Shown here piece by piece: positions 1-7,200 of a stretch of DNA of 14,363 nt; within the stretch, counting starts at the first letter, position 1, and every line of letters starts with the position of its first letter. Both the position numbers and the translations under genes were made by a program. Source of the stretch: Gemmatimonadota bacterium (GTDB lineage Bacteria; Gemmatimonadota; Gemmatimonadetes; Gemmatimonadales; GWC2-71-9). The stretch spans positions 1 through 14,363 of the forward strand of contig QHTX01000081.1 of assembly GCA_003220975.1 (NCBI GenBank). Reading direction: 5' to 3'. Below the pieces are notes generated by a model. It was given only the letters and a program-made list of their open reading frames with translations, had not been told where the DNA came from and made no database searches.

Positions 1-430
1 CCACTTTGGCCGCGGCCTTGGCGCGCGCGAACTCGCCCGCTTCGCCACCCCCGCCCCCGCCCCCGCTGGCCCCCTCGGCGCCTCCCCGGGACGACAGCAG
101 GATCACTTCCCGCGCGATGACCTCGGTGACGTAGCGCGTCTGCTTCTCACGATCTTCCCACGTCCGGTATTCGATGCGGCCCTCGACGTAGATCCGATTG
201 CCCTTCTTCATGTACTTCTCGGCCAAGTCCGCCAACTGGGCGCCCTTGTTGTTCCAGCAGATCACGCGATGCCACTCCGTCTTCTCCTGCTTCTCGCCCC
301 CCTGCCCCGTCCACTGCCGACTCGTCGCCAGTGAGAGCGTGGCGACCCGGGAGCCGTTGTTGGTGCTGCGCACCTCGGGATCGGCCCCCAAGTTCCCGAT
401 TAGCATGACTTTATTCAGGCTCCGGCTCAC
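1..430 (-). CDS. ssb: Single-stranded DNA-binding protein SSB (C-terminus beyond window)
   Basis: SSB coats single-stranded DNA during replication, recombination and repair and recruits partners through its acidic C-terminal tip, which lies outside the window. The visible 143 codons hold the OB fold: it opens SRSLNKVMLIGNLGADPEVR, followed by the aromatic TEWHRVICWNNKG stretch and the VEGRIEYRTWED strand. A glycine-rich linker with a run of seven Gly begins near residue 120. I chose the GTG at 428-430 rather than the ATG at 404-406, because the family starts with a short Ser/Arg-rich segment before NKV.LIGNLG and the ATG would cut into the first strand. No Shine-Dalgarno sequence precedes the GTG. 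A near-consensus promoter lies just upstream, so ssb is probably transcribed separately from rimI, which ends at 498. The family assignment is firm. Confidence 0.95.
   Translation of the reverse strand, partial: MSRSLNKVMLIGNLGADPEVRSTNNGSRVATLSLATSRQWTGQGGEKQEKTEWHRVICWNNKGAQLADLAEKYMKKGNRIYVEGRIEYRTWEDREKQTRYVTEVIAREVILLSSRGGAEGASGGGGGGGEAGEFARAKAAAKV
48..74 (-). other. G-quadruplex-capable run in the ssb glycine linker
   Basis: Read on the minus (coding) strand there are four runs of five G, separated by loops of 5, 1 and 1 nt (plus-strand C runs at 48-52, 54-58, 60-64 and 70-74). This fits the usual four-tract quadruplex pattern. It encodes part of the SSB Gly linker, so GGN glycine codons alone could explain it. 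Folding in DNA or mRNA is inference. Confidence 0.5.
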
Positions 431-448
431 AACACCAAGGGCGTCAAC

Positions 449-477
449 AGTATATGACCCGCAAGTTATTCTGTCAA
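449..477 (-). promoter_or_regulatory. Sigma70-type promoter of ssb
   Basis: On the minus strand, TTGACA (477-472) and TATACT (454-449) are separated by exactly 17 bp. This is a perfect -35 box and a five-of-six -10 box in an otherwise GC-rich window, inside the short AT-richer gap between rimI and ssb. The predicted transcription start is near 442, leaving a leader of only about 12 nt before the GTG start of ssb, without a clear ribosome binding site. Confidence 0.75.
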
Positions 478-497
478 TCAAAGATACGCCACTTGGG

Positions 498-1019
498 CTA
501 AAGTTTTGCAGACGCCTGTCCCGTCTGCCCTGCTGGAATGGCAGCCCGGAGGATTACCGCGTCCTCGACCGGGCGCCGGTAGTAGCGCGCCCGGCGGGCG
601 ACTTCGGTGAAGCCCAATGACTCGTACAACCGCCGCGCGATAACGTTCGACTCCCGTACCTCGAGGTATACGACGCGCGCGCCGTGGTCGTGCAGCGCGG
701 CGAGCATCCGTTCGACCAGCGCCCGTCCCACGCCCTGCCTGCGGTACGCCGGAGCGACACCCACGTTCAGGATCTCCGCTTCGTCGGCGGCCCAATGCGC
801 AATCGCGTAGCCCAGGACGGCCCCGCGCTGCTCGGCCACGAGAAACGGCACCCCGGAGGCGATGCACTCCTCGAAGTCGTTCGCGGACCAGGGGTCGGAG
901 AACGTGGCGCGCTCGATGGCGACGACGTCGGCGACGTCAGCCGCCCGGGCGGGACGGATCCGGTAACGGGCGGCCGTGACGCGCCTCCCACTTGGCCTGC
1001 GCTTCGGCAGGGCGACCAT
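498..1019 (-). CDS. rimI: Ribosomal-protein alanine N-acetyltransferase RimI-like (GNAT)
   Basis: This is a GNAT acetyltransferase of 173 aa. By family it acetylates the N-terminal alanine of ribosomal protein S18 using acetyl-CoA in the cytoplasm. The fold starts at about residue 19 (YRIRPARAADV). The strand NVGVAP (85-90) leads into the acetyl-CoA loop RRQGVG (93-98). VYLEVRESNVIARRLYESLGF-type sequence (117-137) and the C-terminal RYYRRPVEDAVIL are typical of RimI. The ATG at 1017-1019 is the only sensible start: the Val codons nearer the domain are GTC. This gives an unusually long 83-bp overlap with the end of tsaB. The tsaE-tsaB-rimI order is common in bacteria and supports the name over a generic GNAT, though substrate specificity is not proven by sequence. 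Confidence 0.88.
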   Translation of the reverse strand: MVALPKRRPSGRRVTAARYRIRPARAADVADVVAIERATFSDPWSANDFEECIASGVPFLVAEQRGAVLGYAIAHWAADEAEILNVGVAPAYRRQGVGRALVERMLAALHDHGARVVYLEVRESNVIARRLYESLGFTEVARRARYYRRPVEDAVILRAAIPAGQTGQASAKL

Positions 1020-1671
1020 ACACGGGCTCCGCGGTGTCCGGATCGGCGATCGCTCGCGCCGCGCCGTCCCGGGCGAGGAGCGAGAGCAGCAGCGTGGCCG
1101 CGGGTGGCAGGCTTTCCGGCGGGACCGGATCCGCGCCGGTCCAGCGCGAGACCTCACCGGCATACCGCATCGCGCCGTCGCCGACGGCGAGCCGCGGCCG
1201 CGTCGGGGCGACGCGCTCCAGCTCCGCGATCGTGAACACCGCGGGCGGGACCAGCGTGGCGACCCGATCCGGCTGAAACGCATACACCGCGCCGTACACC
1301 TGACCGCGCAACGCATCGAAGCAGGCCGCAATCGGCTCGGGTCCGACCTTCAAAGCCGCGCCCGCCGCGGCGGCCATGAGCGAGGGCACGGCGACGAGCT
1401 CGAGGCCCGCCTCCTGCGCCAGCCCCTTCGCCGCGGCCCAGCCGATGCGCAGGCCGGTGAAGCTGCCTGGCCCGTCCCCCAGCACGATCCCCTCCAGATC
1501 CCGGGGTGTGATCCCCAGCCTCCCCAGGACGAAGTCCACGAGGCGGACGATCTCGGCCGCGTGGCGGCGCGCCCCCTGGACCTGCGCGCCGCTGTCCGCC
1601 CGCGGCGGGCGGCCGGCCGCGACGCTGGCAATCTCGGTAGCGGTGTCGATGGCGAGCCAAACCCCGCCCAT
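937..1671 (-). CDS. tsaB: tRNA t6A synthesis protein TsaB
   Basis: TsaB is the inactive ASKHA-fold partner of TsaD. With TsaE it forms the complex that moves threonylcarbamoyl to A37 of ANN-decoding tRNAs. The N-terminus MGGVWLAIDTATEIASVA is the ASKHA phosphate-1 strand. The diagnostic motif GDGPGSFTGLRIG lies at 65-77, followed by the AAKGLAQ helix. The length of 244 aa is normal. The start ATG (1671-1669) shares one base with the tsaE stop (TGATG), with GGAG 8 nt upstream. A GTG one codon earlier (1674) is also possible and would overlap by GTGA. Either arrangement implies translational coupling. tsaD is not in the window. Confidence 0.93.
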   Translation of the reverse strand: MGGVWLAIDTATEIASVAAGRPPRADSGAQVQGARRHAAEIVRLVDFVLGRLGITPRDLEGIVLGDGPGSFTGLRIGWAAAKGLAQEAGLELVAVPSLMAAAAGAALKVGPEPIAACFDALRGQVYGAVYAFQPDRVATLVPPAVFTIAELERVAPTRPRLAVGDGAMRYAGEVSRWTGADPVPPESLPPAATLLLSLLARDGAARAIADPDTAEPVYGRPAEAQAKWEARHGRPLPDPSRPGG

Positions 1672-2078
1672 CACCGAATCTCCTCGACCTCCCGGACATC
1701 AGGCGCATCACTGTAGCTCAGCCTAAAGTGCCGCGTCAGCGGCGGCACCCACGCTCCCGCCCGCTCCGGCCATTCGACGAGCACGATGGCCCGCTCACGG
1801 ATCATGTCCTCGAAGCCCAGATCGCGCGCCTCGTCCGCCGTCTTGAGCCGGTAGCAGTCGACGTGGTAGACGGGGACACCGCGGGCCTCGTAGTGGTGCA
1901 CCAGGGCGTAGGTGGGGCTCGTCGCCAGCGCCTGCGCCCCCAGCCCGCGACAGATGGCCTGCACGAGCGTCGTCTTGCCCGAGCCCAGCTCGCCCGAGAG
2001 CCCGATCACAGCCGGCGCGGCGAGTCCGCGGCCCAGCTCCTCACCGAACCGGTTGAGCGCGTCCGCGGAGAGGCGCAT
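1671..2078 (-). CDS. tsaE: tRNA t6A synthesis ATPase TsaE
   Basis: A small P-loop ATPase of 135 aa (the usual size is 130-160) that drives the turnover cycle of the TsaB-TsaD complex in t6A37 formation. The Walker A motif GELGSGKTT is at 29-37. SPTY (54-57), VDCYRL (73-78) and the acidic VEWPERAG (101-108) are the other family landmarks. The start ATG at 2078 lies inside the last 38 bp of the real uvrB reading frame, so the two genes overlap, and the stop overlaps the start of tsaB. If uvrB translation is disturbed by its duplication, coupling into tsaE could change, but tsaE itself is intact. Confidence 0.94.
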   Translation of the reverse strand: MRLSADALNRFGEELGRGLAAPAVIGLSGELGSGKTTLVQAICRGLGAQALATSPTYALVHHYEARGVPVYHVDCYRLKTADEARDLGFEDMIRERAIVLVEWPERAGAWVPPLTRHFRLSYSDAPDVREVEEIR

Positions 2079-4078
2079 GGGACGCCGTGTCTCCTTCGGC
2101 CCGGAGCTCGAGGATCTGGTCGCGCAGCAGCGCCGCCAGCTCGAAGTCGAGCTCCTCGGCGGCCGCCTGCATCTGACCCTCGAGCAGCTTGACCAGCGCG
2201 TCGCGCTCCTTGGCGTCGGCCGGCCGCGGCGCGGTCTTCTCCTCGGCTCGGGTCGTGCGGGCGTCGGCCACGCGAGTGACGAAGCGGATGTCGCCCACCG
2301 ACTTCACGATGGACCGCGGCGTGACGTCGTGCTCCCGATTGTATTCCGCCTGGATCTTGCGGCGCCGGGTCATCTCGTCGAGCGCCCGCTGCATCGAGCC
2401 CGTCACGCGGTCGGCGTAGAGGATCGCCCTGCCGTGGAGGTTTCGGGCCGCCCGGCCCACGGTCTGGATGAGCGAGCGGTCGGAGCGGAGGAATCCCTCC
2501 TGGTCCGCGTCGAGGATCGCAACCAGCGACACCTCCGGCAGGTCGAGCCCCTCGCGCAGCAGGTTGATCCCCACGAGCACGTCGAACTCCCCCAGCCGCA
2601 GCCCACGGATGATCTCGACCCGCTCGATCGCGTCGATCTCGGACGTCGATCTCGGAATGGAGGTAGCGCACCCGGACACCGTGCTGCTGCAGGTAGTCGG
2701 TCAGGTCCTCCGCCATGCGCTTGGTGAGGGTGGTGACGAGCACGCGCTCGTTCTTCTTCTCGCGCAGCCGGATCTCGTGCAGCAGGTCGTCCACCTGGCC
2801 CTTCACCGGCCGGACCTCGACCTCGGGGTCCACGAGCCCGGTCGGCCGGATGATCTGCTCCACCACGACGCCACTCGACAGCCGCAGCTCCTCGTCCCCC
2901 GGCGTCGCCGACACGAACAGGATGCGCGGCACGAGTCCCATGAACTCGTCGATGCGCAGCGGCCGGTTGTCGAGCGCCGACGGCAGCCGGAAGCCGTAGT
3001 CCACAAGGGTTTGCTTGCGGGAGCGGTCGCCCTCGTACATCCCGCCCAGCTGCGGCAGCGTCTGGTGCGACTCGTCGATGATGCAGAGGTAGTCCGCCGG
3101 GAAGTAGTCGAGCAGGCACGCCGGCCGCTCGCCGGGCTGCCGCCCCGTCAGGTGGCGCGAGTAGTTCTCGATGCCGGTGCAGCGGCCCACCTCGAGCAGC
3201 ATGTCGATGTCGAAGTTGGTGCGGGACTCGAGCCGCTGCGCCTCGAGCAGCTTGTTCTGGGCGCGGAGCTCCGCGAGCCGCGCCTTGAGCTCCGTGCGGA
3301 TCGCTGTCACCGCCCGCTCGATGGTCGGCCGTTCGGTGACGAAGTGCGTGGCGGGATACACGGCGGCCCGCCCGAGCTGCGTGATCGTGTCGCCGGTCAA
3401 GGGATCGATCTTGGCGATCCGCTCGACCGTGTCGCCCCAGAACTCGACCCGGACCGCCTGCTCGTCGTAGGCGGGGAACACCTCCACGCTGTCGCCCCGC
3501 ACCCGAAACGTGCCGCGCTCGAACGCGACGTCGTTCCGCTGATACTGCACCCCTACCAGCTCCTCGAGCAGGGCGTCGCGGGCGAGCTCCTGTCCCACGG
3601 TCGCCGTCACCAGCCGCTGGCGGTACACCTCCGGGTCGCCCAGGCCGTAGATGGCGGACACGCTCGCGACGATGACCACGTCCTCCCGCTCCATCAGGCT
3701 CGACGTCGCGCGCAGCCGCAGGCGATCGATGTCGTCATTGATCGACGAATCCTTGGCGATGTAGGTGTCGGTCTGGGGGACGTAGGCCTCGGGCTGGTAG
3801 TAGTCGTAGTACGAGATGAAGAACTCGACGGCGCTCTTGGGGAAGAACGACTTGAGCTCGCCGTACAGCTGGGCGGCGAGGGTCTTGTTGTGCGACAGCA
3901 CGAGGGTGGGCCGGTTGAAGGCGGCGATGACGTGCGCCATGGTCATCGTCTTGCCGGAGCCGGTGACGCCCAGCAGCGTCTGGTAGCGGTCACCCCGGGC
4001 GAGCCCGCCCCGCAGCTCCTGGATGGCGCGCGGCTGATCCCCCGCCGGCGCGAACGGGGAGACGAGATCGAAGGGCAT
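2041..4078 (-). pseudogene. uvrB: Excinuclease ABC subunit B, frame broken by a 13-bp duplication
   Basis: UvrB is the damage-verifying helicase-like subunit of nucleotide excision repair. From the ATG at 4078 the frame is canonical for 478 residues: Walker A GVTGSGKT (37-44), the damage-probing hairpin YYDYYQPEAYVP (90-101), DESH (335-338), SATPG (390-394) and YLHSEID (472-478). After Asp478 the frame is lost. The correct continuation (AIERVEIIRGLRLGEFD, motif V LLREGLDLPEV, motif VI QTVGRAARN, and the C-terminal UVR coiled coil before the stop at 2041) is encoded in another frame. The cause is an exact 13-bp tandem duplication at 2631-2656. Deleting one copy gives 674 aa, the normal length. 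As written, the product would run 690 aa to 2006 with a nonsense tail lacking motifs V and VI. This is either a real mutation or an assembly error. It lies 9 bp downstream of rel. Confidence 0.9.
2631..2656. repeat. Exact 13-bp tandem duplication inside uvrB
   Basis: Two perfect back-to-back copies of CGTCGATCTCGGA (plus strand) occupy 2631-2643 and 2644-2656. Thirteen is not a multiple of three, so the extra copy shifts the uvrB frame. The surroundings are rich in GATC/CGAT, which would favour slippage. Removing either copy restores HSEIDAIERVEII, the sequence expected of UvrB. Confidence 0.97.
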
Positions 4079-4087
4079 CCCGGAAAT

Positions 4088-6271
4088 CTAACCGACCTGC
4101 GGCTGCACCTGGGGACCGGACTCGCGGCGCGACACGTCGGTCACGCCCTTCACGCGCCGGATGGCGCGGATCACCTTGTTCAAGTGGGTCTGGTTTTCGA
4201 CCTCGACGAGCACGGCGCCGAACACGGCCCCGTCCCGCGTCGCCAGCTCGGCCGAGCGGATGTTGGTGCCGGACTCGCTGATGGCGGTGCAGATGTCGGC
4301 GTACAGGCCGCGGCGGTCCTCCCCGCCGACGGCGAGCCGCACGACGAACGTCTCCCCCTCCGACTCCTGCCAGTCGATGTCGATGCGTCGCTCCGCCTCG
4401 GTCGAGAGCACGAGCAGGTTGGGGCAGTCCGAGCGGTGGATCGAGATGCCGCGCCCTTGCGTCACGTACCCCACCACCTGGTCCCCCGGCACCGGCTGGC
4501 AGCACTGGGCGTACCGCACCATCAGCCCGTCCACGCCCTGGATCTTGATGCCGCGGCCGAGCCGCAGCCGCTGGATCACGCGGCCGAAGGCGGTCGGCTT
4601 GGGCGGCTGCAGCTCGTCGGCGGGGAGGTCCGGGTAGAGCGCCCGCATCATCGTGCCGAGGGCGACGTCGCCGCGCCCCAGCGCGGCCTGGAGCTGCTCC
4701 GGGGTGCCCACCGACAGCGTGGTCGCGGCGCGTCGCAGCTGCTCCTCCGTCGGGGGCTCGAGGCGGCGCCGCCGCACCTCGCGCGCCAGGATCTCCTGGC
4801 CGAGCTCGAGGCTCTTCTCGTGCTCCTCCTGCTTGATCCACTGTCGGATCTTGTGGCGGGCACGGGCGGTCTCCACGTGGGCAAGCCAGTCGCGCGACGG
4901 CTTCGCCTGCGGGCTCGTCAGGACCTCGACGGTGTCGCCGTTCTTCAGGGGCCGGTGCAGCGGGGCGATGCGCCCGTTGATGCGCGCGCCCTGGCAGTGC
5001 TGGCCCACCTCCGTGTGCACCGCGAAGGCGAAGTCGAGCGGCGTCGCGCCCTTGGGCAGCCGCTTCACGTCGCCCCGGGGCGTGAACACGAAGATCTCGT
5101 CCTGGTACAGGTCGACCTTGAGGAACTCGAGAAACTCCTCGGGCGTGTGGGTGTCCTGCTGCAGCTCGATGAGCTGGCGGAACCACGCGAGGTGGCGGTC
5201 GAGCTCGTCGGCGGAGCGCTTGCCTTCCTTGAAGAGCCAGTGGGCGGCGATGCCGTACTCCGCCGTGTGGTGCATGTCGCGGGTGCGGATCTGGATCTCG
5301 TACAGCTGCCCGCCCGGCCCGAACACCGTCGTGTGCAGCGACTGGTAGCCGTTCGACTTGGGACTCGCGATGTAGTCCTTGATGCGCTCCTGGAGCGGCG
5401 TCCACTTGTGGTGGATGATGCCGAGGACGTGGTAGCACTCGGGGATCGAGTTCACGAGCACGCGCACCGCGAGGAGGTCGTAGATCTCCTCGAACGGCTT
5501 GTCGCGCTTTTTCATCTTCTTGTAGATGGACCAGAGATTCTTGGGCCGGCCCGTGATCTCGATGTCGGCGAGGCTGGCTTCCCGCAACGCGTCACCGAGC
5601 GGCGCCCGCAGCCGCTCGATGGTCCGCTCGCGCTCGACCTTCTTCGCTCGGACCTTGCGCGACAGCCCGCGGTAGTCGTCGCGCTCGAGGAACTTGAAGG
5701 CCAGGTCCTCGAGCTCGGCCTTCACGCCCGCCATCCCGAAGCGGTGCGCAAGCGGCGCGTAGATCTCGCGCGTCTCGAGCGCGATGCGGCGCTGCTTCTC
5801 GTCGTCCAGATGCTCCAGGGTCCGCATGTTGTGGAGCCGGTCGGCGAGCTTGATGATGATGACGCGGGCGTCCTTCGCGATCGACAGCAGCAGCTTGCGG
5901 TAATTCTCCGCCTGCTCCTCGGCGGTGGAGCGGAACGTGAGGGTGGAGAGCTTGGTGAGCCCATCGACCAGCTCGGCGACCTCGGGCCCGAAGGTGCGGC
6001 GGATGTCGTCGAGCGAGACGTCGGAGTCTTCGACCACGTCGTGCAGCAGCGCCGCGGCGATCGTGGTCGAGTCCATCTGCTGCTCGGCGAGAATCGTCGC
6101 CACCGCCACGCTGTGGGAGACGTAGTCGTCGCCCGACTCGCGCTTCTGGCCACGGTGGGCCTGCGCGCTCACGCGGTAGGCGCGCGAGACGAGGTCCAGG
6201 TCAAGGCGGTCCCGCTGGGCCGCCACGGCCCGGGCCAGCTCGGGGGCGAGCATGGGGGCGGTGCTGGTCAC
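4088..6271 (-). CDS. rel: Bifunctional (p)ppGpp synthetase/hydrolase (Rel/SpoT family)
   Basis: This long RelA/SpoT homologue makes and degrades the alarmone (p)ppGpp. At 727 aa it is full length. The hydrolase HD domain is intact (H53, LLHDVVED at 76-82, DRLHNMR at 144-150), so hydrolysis is expected. The synthetase domain has GRPKNLWSIYKKM (241-253), RIKD (296-299), NGYQSLHT and EIQIRT (325-330). RxKD rather than the ExDD of monofunctional RelA supports a bifunctional enzyme. A TGS domain follows at about 391-452, then a helical region, a Cys-containing RIS-type stretch (RYAQCCQPVPGD) and a C-terminal ACT domain from about 655. The start is GTG at 6271; an ATG 18 bp inside is the alternative. 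Neither has a Shine-Dalgarno sequence. It heads the rel-uvrB-tsaE-tsaB-rimI run. Confidence 0.95.
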   Translation of the reverse strand: MTSTAPMLAPELARAVAAQRDRLDLDLVSRAYRVSAQAHRGQKRESGDDYVSHSVAVATILAEQQMDSTTIAAALLHDVVEDSDVSLDDIRRTFGPEVAELVDGLTKLSTLTFRSTAEEQAENYRKLLLSIAKDARVIIIKLADRLHNMRTLEHLDDEKQRRIALETREIYAPLAHRFGMAGVKAELEDLAFKFLERDDYRGLSRKVRAKKVERERTIERLRAPLGDALREASLADIEITGRPKNLWSIYKKMKKRDKPFEEIYDLLAVRVLVNSIPECYHVLGIIHHKWTPLQERIKDYIASPKSNGYQSLHTTVFGPGGQLYEIQIRTRDMHHTAEYGIAAHWLFKEGKRSADELDRHLAWFRQLIELQQDTHTPEEFLEFLKVDLYQDEIFVFTPRGDVKRLPKGATPLDFAFAVHTEVGQHCQGARINGRIAPLHRPLKNGDTVEVLTSPQAKPSRDWLAHVETARARHKIRQWIKQEEHEKSLELGQEILAREVRRRRLEPPTEEQLRRAATTLSVGTPEQLQAALGRGDVALGTMMRALYPDLPADELQPPKPTAFGRVIQRLRLGRGIKIQGVDGLMVRYAQCCQPVPGDQVVGYVTQGRGISIHRSDCPNLLVLSTEAERRIDIDWQESEGETFVVRLAVGGEDRRGLYADICTAISESGTNIRSAELATRDGAVFGAVLVEVENQTHLNKVIRAIRRVKGVTDVSRRESGPQVQPQVG

Positions 6272-6277
6272 CTGTGG

Positions 6278-6306
6278 AGGATGGCGAGTCTCGCGAAGGG
6301 AGTCAA
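6278..6306 (-). promoter_or_regulatory. Possible promoter giving a leaderless rel transcript
   Basis: On the minus strand, TTGACT (6306-6301) and CATCCT (6283-6278) are spaced by 17 bp. The -35 box is good. The -10 box is poor (three of six) but keeps the two key positions, A2 and T6. The usual 6-nt spacing would put the start exactly on the rel GTG at 6271, which would fit the absence of a Shine-Dalgarno sequence. Speculative. Confidence 0.3.
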
Positions 6307-6358
6307 CGCGGGGGTCGGAAACGTCAGGCGGCGCCCCATGAATCCCGTGGCTCGGCGA

Positions 6359-6613
6359 CTAGAACGTCGACGTCGCTCCCGCGAGCACACGCCGCCCGAT
6401 GACCGAGCCACCGTAGACCTGGAAGCGCTGCTGATCGAACAGGTTCGTGGCGGTGACGTACACGCGGAGGTGGGGATTGATGCGGTAGCCGGCGCTCAGG
6501 TTGACCATCTGGCTCGCCGGAATCTCCCCGTCCCAGACCCCCGTCGTCCAATGGTACCCGGACACGATGCGCGCATCGACGCCCGCATCGATGCCCTGGC
6601 GACCCGCGTACGC
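6359..6613 (-). pseudogene. TonB-dependent receptor, C-terminal remnant
   Basis: About 85 codons match the last barrel strands of a TonB-dependent outer-membrane receptor. GIDAGVDARIVSGYHW and the VNLSAGYRINPHLRVYVTA strands lead to the family's near-terminal NLFDQQ turn, and the chain ends in the terminal strand with a final Phe before the TAG at 6359-6361. The plug, TonB box, signal peptide and roughly 90 percent of the barrel are missing. No homologous sequence continues upstream: from about 6600-6620 the opposite strand is a haloperoxidase fragment. It cannot make a working receptor. The right-hand boundary is approximate. Confidence 0.7.
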
Positions 6614-7154
6614 CAGCGAGATAAGGCAGATCTCCGATACCCGCACGGCCGAGCAGATAGCGATCGCCGCCTACTGGGCGCTGAGCGTCGGTACGCCCAC
6701 CACGGCCGGGTTCTGGCTCCAGGTCGCGACCGACGGCATCAGCCAGCACACCCTGTCCGAGCGCGAGGCGACACACCTCTACGCCCTGCTCAGCGCGACC
6801 ATGTTCGACGCGCAGATCGGTTGCTGGGATGCGAAGGAGACCTACTGGTTCATCCGGCCGTGGCAGGCGGACCCCGGGATCACGGTCGTCGCCGCGGTCG
6901 GGAAACCCAACCACCCGTCCTATCCCTCGGGCCACAGCTGCCTCTCCGCATCGGGTGCGGACGTGCTGAGCATGTTCTTCCCGGAGCAGCGCGATCACTT
7001 GAACGCCATGGTCGCGGAGGCGGGGCTGTCGCGCATGTACGGCGGCATCCATTACGGGTTTGACATCGAGGCCGGGCAACAGCTCGGGCGGAGCGTCGCA
7101 GCGTTCACGATCGCGGCGGACGCATCAGGAAATTCGGTGCTGACGCCGCAATAG
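6606..7154 (+). pseudogene. Vanadium haloperoxidase/PAP2-type phosphatase, N-terminally truncated
   Basis: This is the only plausible plus-strand coding sequence. From about 6618 the frame reads EIRQISDTRTAEQIAIAAYW, typical of the middle of bacterial vanadium-dependent haloperoxidase-like proteins, and then carries the full PAP2 catalytic signature: K-x6-RP (KETYWFIRP, 6834-6860), PSGH (6924-6935) and SR-x5-H-x3-D (SRMYGGIHYGFD, to 7064). The stop is TAG at 7152-7154. Family members are usually 400 aa or more with an export signal; here the N-terminal half is absent. The frame remains open upstream to an ATG at 6501, but that stretch is antisense to the receptor remnant and has no ribosome binding site. 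The core is intact, so residual activity is conceivable, but a degraded gene is more likely. Confidence 0.72.
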
Positions 7155-7172
7155 CCGCACCTCGCAGACCGT

Positions 7173-7200
7173 GTAGGGGCGCAACCCGCCGCGCCCCTAC
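7173..7200. terminator. Hairpin between the convergent haloperoxidase remnant and radC
   Basis: A perfect 10-bp inverted repeat (GTAGGGGCGC / GCGCCCCTAC) encloses an 8-nt loop. The right arm contains the radC stop codon (7197-7199), and the haloperoxidase stop is 18 bp to the left. No T-run follows on either strand, so it is at best a weak bidirectional terminator. It may instead be a dispersed REP-like palindrome, since it shares its AGGGGCGCA arm with the hairpin on the other side of radC. Confidence 0.6.

Noticed and set aside
404..406. ATG as the start of ssb
   Set aside because: It would remove the conserved residues SRSLNKV of the first OB-fold strand. The GTG at 428-430 fits the family and the promoter better.
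1708..1722. A tRNA-like string (TGTAGCTCAGCC)
   Set aside because: It resembles a D-arm by chance. No acceptor or T-arm partner lies at the right distance, and it falls in the coding sequence of tsaE.
2468..7063. A 1531-codon open frame on the plus strand
   Set aside because: It lies antisense to rel and uvrB, which are unmistakable. Its sequence is low-complexity, rich in Arg, His, Leu, Val and Asp, as expected from the complement of GC-rich codons. It matches no family I know.
6324..7079. A 251-codon minus-strand frame opposite the haloperoxidase fragment
   Set aside because: The motifs K-x6-RP, PSGH and SR-x5-H-x3-D are on the plus strand. The minus frame is their antisense image.
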